Shown: piece after piece, positions 53,909 to 62,808 of the stretch
How positions within the stretch are numbered: the stretch's first letter is position 1
Layout: the number at the start of each line of letters is the position of its first letter
NCBI GenBank assembly: GCA_006226415.1
Contig: SBGZ01000086.1
Span: 1-62,955, forward strand
Source of the DNA: Alphaproteobacteria bacterium
GTDB lineage: Bacteria > Pseudomonadota > Alphaproteobacteria > M2410
DNA length: 62,955 nt
Direction: 5' to 3'
The notes under the pieces: model-generated
The model's database searches: none
What the model was told of the DNA's origin: nothing
What the model saw: the letters and a program-made list of their open reading frames with translations, nothing else
Position numbers and translations under genes: made by a program

Positions 53909-54382
53909 CTAACTGACAACCTGCCAGCTACCATCAGGCTGCTTGCAGGCCGTTCCCGTGCCAGCGTAAGTCTGTCCATCGGCGGCGACATTTTGTGAGA
54001 AGGTGCGGCATTCATTGCCTGCGGTATTCTGATAGCTTGATGTGGGTGTGATGCTTCCCGAAGCGCCGCTTTGCGGGTTGGACCAGGACTGTGTTGCGCC
54101 ATTGGGAGAACTCTCCATGGCTTGTTGAGTGGTGGCATACATCATCTGTTTGTCTCGGGCATCCAGATGGGCGCCGACTTTGCCGCCGATGAAGGCGCCA
54201 AGAAAACCCCCCAGAATAATCGCGCCAGTTTTGCCATCGCCGACCTCAGACCCCAGATAGGCACCCCCCAAGGCACCGACAAACGTACCGATCTGTTCAT
54301 TTGTCATACCCTGACAGGCTGTAAGGGTAAGGGGGGCGGCAAGGGATAAAGCCAGTATTTTCTGCTTTAAAGGGTTTGTCAT
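53909..54382 (-). CDS. 17-kDa-antigen-like glycine-zipper lipoprotein
   Basis: 157 residues. Signal peptide with lipobox LTAC (Cys23). A glycine-zipper segment (about 32-70: IGTFVGALGGAYLGSEVGDG, AIILGGFLGAFIGGKVGAHL) is followed by a soluble C-terminal domain ending NECRTFSQNVAADGQTYAGT, then TACKQPDGSWQ. It matches the Rickettsia 17-kDa surface antigen-type outer-membrane lipoprotein family. Function unknown; likely an envelope structural component. It is divergent from pdxH across about 140 bases. Confidence 0.88.
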   Translation of the reverse strand: MTNPLKQKILALSLAAPLTLTACQGMTNEQIGTFVGALGGAYLGSEVGDGKTGAIILGGFLGAFIGGKVGAHLDARDKQMMYATTQQAMESSPNGATQSWSNPQSGASGSITPTSSYQNTAGNECRTFSQNVAADGQTYAGTGTACKQPDGSWQVVS

Positions 54383-54523
54383 GGCAGTAGGGTCCTCTCA
54401 AACGCACTGTGACCGAACGTCTCTTTGAATTTGTCGGCCTGATATGGTACTCGCAGGGAGCGTCAGAACAAAGCCTGAGCTTGGGAAATTCTCAGGCAAT
54501 TGTGTCTAAAGAAAGAAATAGTT

Positions 54524-55156
54524 ATGGGAAGCAATCCCTTGCTGGAAGATGAGGCGGTAGAAGTCTTCACAAGCTCGGACCCTTTCGTGCTGTTTGAGAC
54601 CTGGATGGCCATGGCCGCCGAGGGTGAACCCAATGATCCGACGGCCATGGCGCTCGCAACCGTTGACCCGGATGGATTGCCCAATGTCCGCATGGTGCTC
54701 CTCAAAGAAGCAAGCTCTGAGGGATTTGTCTTTTATACCAATTTAGAAAGCCAAAAAGGGCAGGAGCTCCTGTCGAGCGGCAAGGCTGCGCTTTGCTTCC
54801 ACTGGAAATCAATTCGTCGCCAGATCCGCGTACGCGGCATTGTCGAAGAGGTATCGCCTGAAGAGGCGGATACCTATTTCGCCACGCGGCCCAAGGACAG
54901 TCAAATAGGCGCTTGGGCATCACGCCAGTCGCGCCCGCTGGAAAGTCGCTTCGCTCTGGAAAAGGAAGTTGCCAAATACGGAGCCAAATATGCGCTGTCA
55001 AAAGTGGAACGTCCGCCTCATTGGTCCGGCTTTCGTTTGAAACCGACCTCCATGGAGTTTTGGCGCAATCGAGCCTTTCGTCTGCATGATCGCTTGGTGT
55101 TTCACCGGGCAAGTCCGGATACAGGCAACTGGACCGAGGAAAGACTTTTCCCGTGA
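54524..55156 (+). CDS. pdxH: Pyridoxamine 5'-phosphate oxidase
   Basis: 210 residues from the ATG at 54524 ([15 protein letters not shown]); a TTG at 54500 would add 8 residues. FMN oxidase of PLP synthesis: [42 protein letters not shown] and the substrate-binding C-terminal [11 protein letters not shown]. In alphaproteobacteria pdxH is commonly beside the dnaJ-fabI-aroC block, as seen here. The stop overlaps the CDF transporter GTG start by 4 bases (GTGA). Confidence 0.95.
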   Translation: MGSNPLLEDEAVEVFTSSDPFVLFETWMAMAAEGEPNDPTAMALATVDPDGLPNVRMVLLKEASSEGFVFYTNLESQKGQELLSSGKAALCFHWKSIRRQIRVRGIVEEVSPEEADTYFATRPKDSQIGAWASRQSRPLESRFALEKEVAKYGAKYALSKVERPPHWSGFRLKPTSMEFWRNRAFRLHDRLVFHRASPDTGNWTEERLFP

Positions 55157-56091
55157 ACGACCAACCCGCCAAGACTTCCGATGCCGATGTGAGCCTCGAT
55201 GGCAAAGGGCGCTTGATGCGGCTGGCAACCATTTGGGCGGTGATCACAGCAATGCTGTTGATTGCTATTAAGGCGGTGGCCTGGGTAATGACCGGTTCGG
55301 TGTCTATCCTGGGCAGCCTCATGGACTCGCTGATGGATGCCATGGCTTCGACCATCAATTTCTTCGCGGTGCGCCATTCTTTAACCCCGCCCGACAAGGA
55401 GCACAGATTTGGACATGGCAAGGCCGAAGCGCTGGCGGGTCTTGCTCAATTTGCCATCATGACCGGATCGGCGGTCTTTCTATTGTTCGAGTCCATTGAT
55501 CGCCTGATCAATCCTCGGGTTCTCACCCAGCCAACGGTAGGGGTCATCGTCATTATCGTGTCGATCGTGATCACAATAGCCTTGGTCGCGTACCAAAAGC
55601 ATGTGGTCAAGATAACGGAGTCACTGGCGGTTTCCGCAGATGAGCTTCACTATCGCGGCGATGTGTTGATGAACGGCGCGGTACTTGCCGCGCTCTTCGC
55701 CTCAAGCACCTTTGGTCTTGTGCGTGTTGATGCAATACTCGGTGTGGGGATCGCGGGCTATCTGGGATTTGTCGCCAGCCAGATTGCGCTACGTGCCTAC
55801 CATGAATTAATGGACCGGGAATTCGAACCGGATGAGAGAGACAAAATTCTCTCGATTGTCATGACTGACTCGGAAGTGATTAGTGTACACGATCTGCGGA
55901 CGCGCCAGTCGGGGTTAAAAAAATTCATACAATTTCATCTTGAATTGGACCCGCAAATGACGTTGCTCCATGCGCACGAAATAGCCGATCGCGTGGAGGC
56001 GAAACTTCTGGCACAATATCCGGAAGCCGATATTATCATCCACCAGGATCCGGCCGGCCTCGAGATGCCGACCCGGCTCGAGCGAACTTGA
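55153..56091 (+). CDS. CDF-family cation efflux protein (FieF-like)
   Basis: 312 residues with a full C-terminal cytoplasmic domain, unlike the shorter CDF at 25484. TM2 metal-site region reads [16 protein letters not shown] (DxxxD); the histidine loop is [16 protein letters not shown]5 is [15 protein letters not shown] (HxxxD). The C-terminal dimer domain is [18 protein letters not shown] followed by IIIHQDP. It is predicted to export Zn2+ or Fe2+ using the proton gradient. GTG start is coupled to pdxH. Confidence 0.93.
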   Translation: MNDQPAKTSDADVSLDGKGRLMRLATIWAVITAMLLIAIKAVAWVMTGSVSILGSLMDSLMDAMASTINFFAVRHSLTPPDKEHRFGHGKAEALAGLAQFAIMTGSAVFLLFESIDRLINPRVLTQPTVGVIVIIVSIVITIALVAYQKHVVKITESLAVSADELHYRGDVLMNGAVLAALFASSTFGLVRVDAILGVGIAGYLGFVASQIALRAYHELMDREFEPDERDKILSIVMTDSEVISVHDLRTRQSGLKKFIQFHLELDPQMTLLHAHEIADRVEAKLLAQYPEADIIIHQDPAGLEMPTRLERT

Positions 56092-56136
56092 TATTCGAAC
56101 GGGCCGTTGAACTGCACAGCAGAGACAGACGAACCC

Positions 56137-56877
56137 ATGACCAATGAATTGAAAAAGACTCTTATTCTGACAGGCGCCAGCCGTGGGATCGGCCACGCGA
56201 CCGTCAAGCGGTTTTCGTCTGCGGGCTGGCGGGTAATCACCTGCTCACGCCACGCCTTTCCCGAAGATTGCCCTTGGGAAGCGGGGCCTGAAGATCACAT
56301 ACAGGTGGATCTGTCCTCGCCGGAGAGTGTCGAAGGCGCCGTGGTCGAAATGAAAAAGCGTCTCGAAGGTTGCCAGCTCTCAGCCCTCGTCAACAATGCA
56401 GGCATTTCGCCCAAGGGTCCGCAGGGAGAGCGCCTAGGGATTTTCAACACTGAATTGACGGATTGGCTTCATGTCTTCCACGTCAATTTCTTCTCAACCA
56501 TCCAGTTGGCCAATGGGCTGAAAGACCAACTGGTGTCAGGGCGGGCCTCAATTGTCAATGTGACCTCCATCGCCGGCAGCCGGGTTCATCCCTTTGCTGG
56601 TGCGGCTTATGGTACGTCCAAAGCGGCACTCGCAGCCCTAACCCGTGAAATGGCGGCAGATTTTGGCCCGCTCGGTGTGCGCGTCAACGCGATTGCGCCA
56701 GGCGAAATTGAAACCGCCATATTATCCCCTGGCACGGATCGAATCGTGCAGGAGCTACCCATGCGCCGTTTGGGACAACCCGAAGAGGTTGCCAAGGCGA
56801 TATATTATCTGTGCACAGAGCAATCGAGCTATGTCACGGGCGCTGAGCTGCACGTCAACGGCGGACAGCACGTCTAG
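56137..56877 (+). CDS. Short-chain dehydrogenase/reductase (SDR)
   Basis: 246 residues from the ATG at 56137; a TTG at 56107 is possible. Classical SDR: TGASRGIGHATV cofactor loop, LVNNAGISPKG, SIAGSRVHPFAGAAYGTSKA with catalytic Tyr and Lys, and RVNAIAPGEIET. Substrate is unknown; the sequence resembles 3-oxoacyl reductase-like members. The TAG stop overlaps the convergent PCu(A)C gene stop at CTAG. Confidence 0.9.
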   Translation: MTNELKKTLILTGASRGIGHATVKRFSSAGWRVITCSRHAFPEDCPWEAGPEDHIQVDLSSPESVEGAVVEMKKRLEGCQLSALVNNAGISPKGPQGERLGIFNTELTDWLHVFHVNFFSTIQLANGLKDQLVSGRASIVNVTSIAGSRVHPFAGAAYGTSKAALAALTREMAADFGPLGVRVNAIAPGEIETAILSPGTDRIVQELPMRRLGQPEEVAKAIYYLCTEQSSYVTGAELHVNGGQHV

Positions 56878-57350
56878 TTTGCGCGTTCCAAAACCTCGTC
56901 CATGGTAAGAACTTTCGCTTCGGTTCCAACGAGCCCGGTTTTCTGAAATTGTAGGGTGATGTGGAGGGTGTCACCCGCGCTAAGGGGCTTTTCGAGTCCC
57001 ATCAGCATAATATGCAAGCCGCCAGGCTCGAAGGTAAGGGTCCCGGAGGCGGGGATTTCAAGGGCGGGCACAGAAATCATACGCATCACATTGCCATCCT
57101 GGATGTGATTGTGCACCTCGGCCATTTGAGCGCCTTGAGCCGCGACAGAGATAAGTCGATCCGGCTCCGTCCCTTCATTGACCAGTGTGACATAGGCCAC
57201 GCCTTTACCTCCCTCGGCGGTCGCCTTTGTCCAACTGTCCGTAATGACGACATGGGCGGGTTTTTGAGGCGGCTGGCTGTCAGAGCAGCCTGTGAGTACG
57301 ATGAACCCGGCAAGGGTCATGATATATGTCAGGGCGATACGCACCTTCAT
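56874..57350 (-). CDS. Copper chaperone PCu(A)C, lipoprotein
   Basis: 158 residues. Lipobox LTGC at about Cys22. Periplasmic Cu(I)-binding domain with the H-x-M motif set: EVHNHIQDGNVMRM and, about 20 residues on, GGLHIMLMGL. PCu(A)C proteins deliver copper to cytochrome c oxidase. No cox genes or Sco homolog are nearby. The predicted lipid anchor is seen in some alphaproteobacterial members. It overlaps the SDR stop. Confidence 0.9.
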   Translation of the reverse strand: MKVRIALTYIMTLAGFIVLTGCSDSQPPQKPAHVVITDSWTKATAEGGKGVAYVTLVNEGTEPDRLISVAAQGAQMAEVHNHIQDGNVMRMISVPALEIPASGTLTFEPGGLHIMLMGLEKPLSAGDTLHITLQFQKTGLVGTEAKVLTMDEVLERAN

Positions 57351-57520
57351 GCGAGGCGATCCTTTTTGTTGGTCGTCGAAGGGTGAGTGTTAAATGATCC
57401 GGGTGGCGCAGAAAGTCAAGTAAATGGCCGAATTTTCGGGAAAAGCCTCCTTGTGGAAAGCGGGCGAAATCCATAAACTCGCCGGCAAAACAAAGAAACT
57501 CATACTCTGTGGGAGGAAAA

Positions 57521-59149
57521 ATGCAGGGATTGATGCAAGATTGGCCGCTCCTGGTCCACCGAATTATCGACCACGCCGCGCTCAATCACGGGGAGCGAGA
57601 GGTTGTCACCCGGACTGTGGAAGGCCCGATCCGGCGAACAACCTATGCTCAGATCCACTCCAAGGCCCGGTCTGTTGCAAAAGGATTGCTCGACCTGGGA
57701 GTTGGCTTCGGTGATGTCGTGGCCACCATGGCTTGGAATACGGATCGCCATTTGGAAGCCTGGTACGGCATCATGGGCATCGGAGCCGTATGCCACACCG
57801 TCAATCCGCGCCTCTTCCCGGAGCAGATCTCCTACATCATGAACCACGCCGAAGATAAAGTGATGTTTGTCGACACCACTTTTTTCGACACACTTGCGGG
57901 TCTCATGGACAAGCTGCCTTTGCTCAAATATGTGATTGTTTTGACCGACAAGGAACATATGCCGGAAACCGATCTGGATAATGTTCTGTGTTATGACGAG
58001 TGGGTCGCCAAATATGATGACGATTTCGCCTGGGCGCGTTTTGATGAAAACACAGCCGCTGGGCTTTGTTATACATCCGGAACCACAGGCAATCCGAAGG
58101 GCGTTCTCTATTCGCACCGATCCAATGTGTTGCACTCCATGTGTGGTGCCGGTTCGGATGTGATGGGCCTGCGCGCGATCGATGCCATTTTGCCGGTCGT
58201 CCCCATGTTCCATGCCAATGCCTGGGCGATCACCTTTGCGGCGCCTGCCTCCGGTTCCAAAATTGTCATGCCAGGCAGTCAGATGGATGGTCAAAGCATC
58301 TACGAGTTGCTGGACACCGAGAAAGTGAGCACCACTGCCGCTGTTCCAACGGTTTGGCTTGGTTTGTTGAACTATCTTGAGGAACACGATCTCAAGCTGC
58401 CGCACCTCAACAAGGTGGTCATTGGCGGCTCGGCCTGCCCGCAGGTTATGATCGAAAAATTTGAAAAGAACTATGGTGTTGAAGTGGTGCATGCCTGGGG
58501 CATGACCGAAACCAGCCCCATTGGTACGATCTGTTCGCTCAAGCCGGGCATGGAAGATTGGGACGCCGATCGCAAAATCAAACAAAAGCTGAAACAAGGC
58601 CGCGTGCCCTTCTCAATCGAAATGAAAATTACCGACGATGACGGCAATGAGCTGCCGCGCGATGGGGTGGCCTTTGGTCATCTCAAGGTCCGGGGGCCGG
58701 CAATCGTAAAATCCTACCTGAAGGGTGAGGGCGGTGAGGTTCTCGACGAGGACGGATGGTTTGATACCGGCGACGTGGCGACAATTGATGAATTGGGCTA
58801 CATGCAGATCACGGACCGCTCAAAAGACGTCATCAAGTCGGGTGGAGAATGGATCTCCTCCATTGAAATTGAAAACATCGCGGTCGGTCATCCGGAGGTC
58901 GCAGAGGCGGCTGTTATTGGCATTGCTCACCCAAAATGGGATGAACGTCCCCTGCTGATCATTGTACCCGCGGAAGGCAAGTCCCCCTCCAAGGAAGATG
59001 TTTTGAAGTTCCTGGAAGGCAAGATTGCCAAGTGGTGGACACCGGACGACGTGACCTTTGTCGACGAACTGCCCCACACCGCGACGGGTAAAATTCAGAA
59101 ACTGACGCTGCGCGAGCAGTTCTCAGATTATAAACTGCCCACCGCTTGA
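57521..59149 (+). CDS. AMP-forming long-chain acyl-CoA synthetase
   Basis: 542 residues from the ATG at 57521, preceded by GGGAGGAAAA. ANL motifs: CYTSGTTGNPKGVLYSHRS (about 182), GMTETSP (A5), DGWFDTGDVA (A7), and the catalytic Lys in TATGKIQKLTLRE near the C-terminus. N-terminus MQGLMQDWPLLVHRIIDHAA resembles the family that includes medium and long-chain fatty acid ligases and DmdB-type methylmercaptopropionate ligases. Activates a carboxylic acid to the CoA thioester. It is not adjacent to beta-oxidation genes here. Confidence 0.92.
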   Translation: MQGLMQDWPLLVHRIIDHAALNHGEREVVTRTVEGPIRRTTYAQIHSKARSVAKGLLDLGVGFGDVVATMAWNTDRHLEAWYGIMGIGAVCHTVNPRLFPEQISYIMNHAEDKVMFVDTTFFDTLAGLMDKLPLLKYVIVLTDKEHMPETDLDNVLCYDEWVAKYDDDFAWARFDENTAAGLCYTSGTTGNPKGVLYSHRSNVLHSMCGAGSDVMGLRAIDAILPVVPMFHANAWAITFAAPASGSKIVMPGSQMDGQSIYELLDTEKVSTTAAVPTVWLGLLNYLEEHDLKLPHLNKVVIGGSACPQVMIEKFEKNYGVEVVHAWGMTETSPIGTICSLKPGMEDWDADRKIKQKLKQGRVPFSIEMKITDDDGNELPRDGVAFGHLKVRGPAIVKSYLKGEGGEVLDEDGWFDTGDVATIDELGYMQITDRSKDVIKSGGEWISSIEIENIAVGHPEVAEAAVIGIAHPKWDERPLLIIVPAEGKSPSKEDVLKFLEGKIAKWWTPDDVTFVDELPHTATGKIQKLTLREQFSDYKLPTA

Positions 59150-59180
59150 GCGGGGAGCCAGCCAAGGAAGGGCTAGACTT

Positions 59181-59954
59181 ATGCATGCTTTGCTTGAAAG
59201 AATTCCAACCTTAGCCATGTTGGCCTTCATCGTGGCTCTGGCCCTGATTGTCGCGGCGGGACCCGGCACGCGCCTGGGCTTCTGGGACTTCCGTTTCGGG
59301 CTGACACTTGTGAGATGGTGTGTCTATGCCGGGCTTGCAGCCGCCGCGCTTGGATTGTTGGGTTTTGGCGCCAGTTTCATGACCGATGTGGGACGCTGGT
59401 CGTCGCTGATCATCCTCCTCTTGGCGGGCGGGCTGAGTTTGCATCTCGTCCAAACGGCGTCCGCCGGACGGTCCTTGCCGCCCATTCACGACATCACCAC
59501 CGATACGGACAACCCGCCCACCTTTGACAAGATCGTGGCCTTGCGCGCGGACGCGCTCAATTCCCTCGATTATGAGGGAACCACCGCTCCGGTCGCCTAT
59601 GGGTCATCGGAAACCGCACTTGTGTCCGACCTTCAAAAGAAGGCCTATCCGGATATTGTCCCCCTTCATCTGGACAAAACCAAGGAAGAGGCGATGAACC
59701 TCGCCATGGACCTCATAAAGTCCCGGGGGTGGGACATGGTCAATGCGGACCCGGATCGGGGTCTCATCGAGGCAACGGATGAGACCTTTTGGTTCGGTTT
59801 TAAGGACGATGTGGCGATCCGGATCACCGAGAACCCGGAAGGGGGCGTGATTGTCGATGTGCGATCGGTCTCCCGTGTCGGCCTGTCAGATCTCGGCGTC
59901 AATGCCAAGCGGGTTCGCGGCCTTTTGGCCGACCTTGAAGCGGCCGCTGGTTAA
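59181..59954 (+). CDS. DUF1499 membrane protein
   Basis: 257 residues. Three hydrophobic helices (about 9-27, 43-66 and 72-93) are followed by a soluble domain from about 105: HDITTDTDNPPTFDKIVALR, then GWDMVNADPDRGLIEATDET and VDVRSVSRVGLSDLGVN. This C-terminal part is the DUF1499 domain. Function is unknown. AAGGAAGGG precedes the ATG. The GNAT gene begins 8 bases later, suggesting co-transcription. Confidence 0.85.
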   Translation: MHALLERIPTLAMLAFIVALALIVAAGPGTRLGFWDFRFGLTLVRWCVYAGLAAAALGLLGFGASFMTDVGRWSSLIILLLAGGLSLHLVQTASAGRSLPPIHDITTDTDNPPTFDKIVALRADALNSLDYEGTTAPVAYGSSETALVSDLQKKAYPDIVPLHLDKTKEEAMNLAMDLIKSRGWDMVNADPDRGLIEATDETFWFGFKDDVAIRITENPEGGVIVDVRSVSRVGLSDLGVNAKRVRGLLADLEAAAG

Positions 59955-59962
59955 TCGGGCTC

Positions 59963-60433
59963 ATGTCCGGCCTTGGAATGCGCCCGATCATCCGGGCGAT
60001 GCGCCCGACTGAGGCGAAATCAGTCGCGCGGGTGCTTTACGAGGCTGCCCACCACGCCTATCGCGACATCAATTGGCACCATAGCGAAGAGGGCGTGGTG
60101 GATTGGTTCACCCAAACCGTGACCACGTCGCGCTGGTCCCATATTTATGTCGCCGTTCTGGGCGGCGAGATTTGCGGCGTCATGTGCCTGGAACCGGCCC
60201 ATGTGGATCAGCTTTTTGTCGCCCGCGCGTGGCAGGGCAAAGGCATCGGCCGGGCGCTTTTGGAGGTAGCCAGACAAGCCTATCCCGAAGGCTGGGATCT
60301 CTTCGTCTTTCAAAAGAACAACCCTGCCATCGCCTTCTACGATGCCGTGGGTCTTCGCCGCGGCGAGGAAGGTGTGAGCCAAATGGAAGGCGAGAAGGAT
60401 TTCAAATACTATTGGGAGCCTGATTCAAAATAA
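59963..60433 (+). CDS. GNAT-family N-acetyltransferase
   Basis: 156 residues. Acetyl-CoA-binding motif A is VARAWQGKGIGRALLEVARQ, preceded by strand ICGVMCLEPAHVDQLF and followed by DLFVFQKNNPAIAFYDAVGL. These are core GNAT features; substrate unknown (amines, antibiotics or protein N-termini are all possible). Linked to the DUF1499 gene by an 8-base spacing. Confidence 0.88.
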   Translation: MSGLGMRPIIRAMRPTEAKSVARVLYEAAHHAYRDINWHHSEEGVVDWFTQTVTTSRWSHIYVAVLGGEICGVMCLEPAHVDQLFVARAWQGKGIGRALLEVARQAYPEGWDLFVFQKNNPAIAFYDAVGLRRGEEGVSQMEGEKDFKYYWEPDSK

Positions 60434-60588
60434 CGAAAGTGCCGTCCAAGGGATTCCAAAGACTCCCGTTTTCGACTTACCCACAGGGCCATCCTTTTGC
60501 CACAACCACCAAATTGGATGACGTGACTTGCGGGGTCGGAAGGCTAGGAAAACAGCCAAAAATGCCCATATCGCCAAAAATTATAACA

Positions 60589-60623
60589 TTGTAAATATTC
60601 CAATATATAGTATAAATACAATG
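60589..60623 (+). promoter_or_regulatory. AT-rich promoter, possibly leaderless, with inverted repeat
   Basis: TTGTAA (-35, 60589-60594) and TATAAA (-10, 60611-60616) with a 16-base spacer would place transcription start at about 60623-60624, on the ATG of the DUF4143 ATPase. The gene also lacks a visible Shine-Dalgarno. A perfect inverted repeat CATTGTA / TACAATG (60587-60593, 60617-60623) brackets the core promoter. The 187-base spacer is much more AT-rich than its surroundings near this end. Confidence 0.45.
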
Positions 60624-61817
60624 ATGATTGAGAGAGATTTACAGGCGCAAATCGGCCAGATGCTTGCGGCCAATTCGGCGGTGGTTCTAATCGGGCCACG
60701 GCAGATTGGTAAAACAACGCTTGCCCTGAACCTGGCCGAAGAGGGTCGTGCAATTTACCGTGATCTGGAAAGACCCAGAGAGGCGGAGCAGGTGCGCGAT
60801 GTGGAACTCTTTGAGCAGCAATATCCCAGTGAACTCATCATCCTTGATGAAGTTCAGCGCCTGCCCGAAATCTTCGCACCCTTGCGCGGGATAATCGACC
60901 GGCGCCGACGTCGCGGACAGCGGGTTGGTCAATTTCTCTTTTTGGGCTCGGCTTCTCTCGATCTCTTACGACAGACCAGCGAAAGTCTGGCGGGTCGGAT
61001 CGCATATGCGGAACTTGCTGGAGTCAACATGCTTGAAGCAGAGGTGGCCTCCATTCCTGAAAGGAAACTTTGGTTGCGCGGCGGCTTTCCCGACAGTCTT
61101 CTGGCGACATCTGACAAGGCAAGCTTGCAATGGCGCGCCGATCTCATCCGCAGCTATCTGGAGAGGGATGTGCCACAATTTGGTTTTCGTGTGCCAGCCG
61201 AAACCTTGCGCCGTTTCTGGACCATGCTGGCCCATCATCAAGGAGGTTTGCTGAATGCAGCTTCGCTTGCCAAGGGGCTGGGGATTAGCGGTCAAAGTGT
61301 CGCGCGATATCTCGACATACTAGTCGATCTCTTGCTGGTACGCCGATTGATGCCTTGGCACAGCAATCATGGCAAGCGTCTCGTCAAATCCCCCAAGATC
61401 TATGTGCGCGACAGTGGGTTACTCCATGCTTTGCTCGACATTGGAACACATGACCAGTTATTGGGTCATCCCGTGGTCGGCTTTAGCTGGGAGGGGTTCG
61501 TGATTGAAAATCTGATTACGTCAACAAGCGGCCTCGGCTATCAGCCCTATTTCTACCGGACACAGGCCGGGGCTGAAATTGATCTTGTGCTGGTGCGCGG
61601 CGGCCAGCCGGAGGTGGCGATTGAGATCAAGCGGGCCTCTGCGCCGAAAGCCGAAAAAGGCTTGCACATCGCCTGCGAGGATCTTGGCATCCATCACAAA
61701 TATGTCGTCTACGCGGGCGAAGAGTCTTATCTTCAGGGGCAGAACACATGGGCGGTATCCGCGCAGACACTGATGCGGGTTCTGGCCGAAAGGCGAGACC
61801 TGTCATTCGCAGAATGA
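60624..61817 (+). CDS. AAA ATPase with DUF4143 domain
   Basis: 397 residues from the ATG at 60624 (ATG at 60621 is also possible; the frame is open back to 60528). The N-terminal P-loop GPRQIGKTTLALNL is at about 24-38, with the Walker B/DE region ELIILDEVQRLPEIF. The C-terminal DUF4143 domain includes LLGHPVVGFSWEGFVIENLI and the PD-(D/E)xK-like core AEIDLVLVRGGQPEVAIEIK. These proteins are widespread, often laterally mobile, and of unknown function. There is no adjacent antitoxin or mobile gene, and upstream DNA is AT-rich, so transfer is plausible. Confidence 0.88.
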   Translation: MIERDLQAQIGQMLAANSAVVLIGPRQIGKTTLALNLAEEGRAIYRDLERPREAEQVRDVELFEQQYPSELIILDEVQRLPEIFAPLRGIIDRRRRRGQRVGQFLFLGSASLDLLRQTSESLAGRIAYAELAGVNMLEAEVASIPERKLWLRGGFPDSLLATSDKASLQWRADLIRSYLERDVPQFGFRVPAETLRRFWTMLAHHQGGLLNAASLAKGLGISGQSVARYLDILVDLLLVRRLMPWHSNHGKRLVKSPKIYVRDSGLLHALLDIGTHDQLLGHPVVGFSWEGFVIENLITSTSGLGYQPYFYRTQAGAEIDLVLVRGGQPEVAIEIKRASAPKAEKGLHIACEDLGIHHKYVVYAGEESYLQGQNTWAVSAQTLMRVLAERRDLSFAE

Positions 61818-61824
61818 ACCAGCT

Positions 61825-62718
61825 CTAAACCGAATAGTGAGCTTCCAATGAAACTGGGCCGTCAGCTTTGGCGCGGCCCGTCCTTACCATATGCTCAAGA
61901 TGCGCCAGCACAGACATCGCCGCGGGCGCATGCAGACGTGGGTCCACATCCTTGTACATCTCTTGCACCATGGCGCGGATGTCGCCAATGCCACGCTTCA
62001 GGCACTCGGCGATTTGCGCCTCGCGGGCTTTGCGGTGCTCGATGAAAGCCGCCACATGCTCCCGGGTATTCTCAATGGCCGGGCCGTGGGTCGGGCGGTA
62101 GAGGGCGTCTTCGCGTCCCAGCAGCAAATCGAGACTGTCGAAATAGGCGGCCATGTCGCCGTCCGGCGGCACGATCACACTGGTCGACCAGCCCATCACA
62201 TGATCGCCGGTGTAGAGCGTCCCACTTTCCCGGTGACCGAAGCACATGTGGTTTGACGTGTGCCCGGGCGTATAGACACAGTCAAAAGACCAGCCCTTGC
62301 CCTCAATCACATCCCCGTGCCGCAGCTCCACATCCGGCGTGAAATCCATATCACCGCCTTCTTCGACCTTGACGCCTTCGGCCTCCTTGCCAGCGCCGTG
62401 AGGCCCAAAGGCATAGGTCTTGGCGCCGGTGGCCGCTTTCAGCGGCGCGGCAGCCGGGGAGTGGTCATTGTGGGTGTGGGTGACCAGAATATGGCTCACG
62501 CTCTCGTTTTTGAGACCGGCAAGGAGCGCCTCCACATGCGCGTCGAGCAGGGGGCCGGGATCAATCACCGCGACATCCCCTTGCCCGATGATAAAGACCC
62601 CCGTGCCGTAGAAGGTAAAGGCGCCTGGATTGCGCGCCATCAACCGGCGCACGCCGGGCGCAATCTCTTCCATCACGCCGTATTCGCACTCAAAAGTCTG
62701 ATTAAACTTGATCGCCAT
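61825..62718 (-). CDS. Metallo-beta-lactamase-fold hydrolase (LACTB2-like)
   Basis: 297 residues. ATG preceded by GAGGAAA. Metal ligands: THTHNDHSPAAAPL (HxHxDH), TPGHTSNHM, TGDHVMGWS and PTHGPAIEN. The C-terminal HRKAREAQIAECLKRGIGDI followed by a winged-helix-like LHAPAAMSVLAHLEHMV is typical of the LACTB2/endoribonuclease-like MBL group. The biochemical role in bacteria is unclear; some members hydrolyse RNA or thioesters. It converges with the DUF4143 gene, 7 bases apart. Confidence 0.9.
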   Translation of the reverse strand: MAIKFNQTFECEYGVMEEIAPGVRRLMARNPGAFTFYGTGVFIIGQGDVAVIDPGPLLDAHVEALLAGLKNESVSHILVTHTHNDHSPAAAPLKAATGAKTYAFGPHGAGKEAEGVKVEEGGDMDFTPDVELRHGDVIEGKGWSFDCVYTPGHTSNHMCFGHRESGTLYTGDHVMGWSTSVIVPPDGDMAAYFDSLDLLLGREDALYRPTHGPAIENTREHVAAFIEHRKAREAQIAECLKRGIGDIRAMVQEMYKDVDPRLHAPAAMSVLAHLEHMVRTGRAKADGPVSLEAHYSV

Positions 62719-62808
62719 GGGTTTCCTCGCCCTTTTTGTCCCATATATAGGGCAACTGTGAGGGGCGAGGAAAGGAAAAGCCGAAAGAGGAGGAAAATGG
62801 CAGAAAGA

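Noticed and set aside
57500-58597. 365-codon minus-strand frame in the acyl-CoA ligase gene
   Set aside because: Shadow of the conserved plus-strand ligase.
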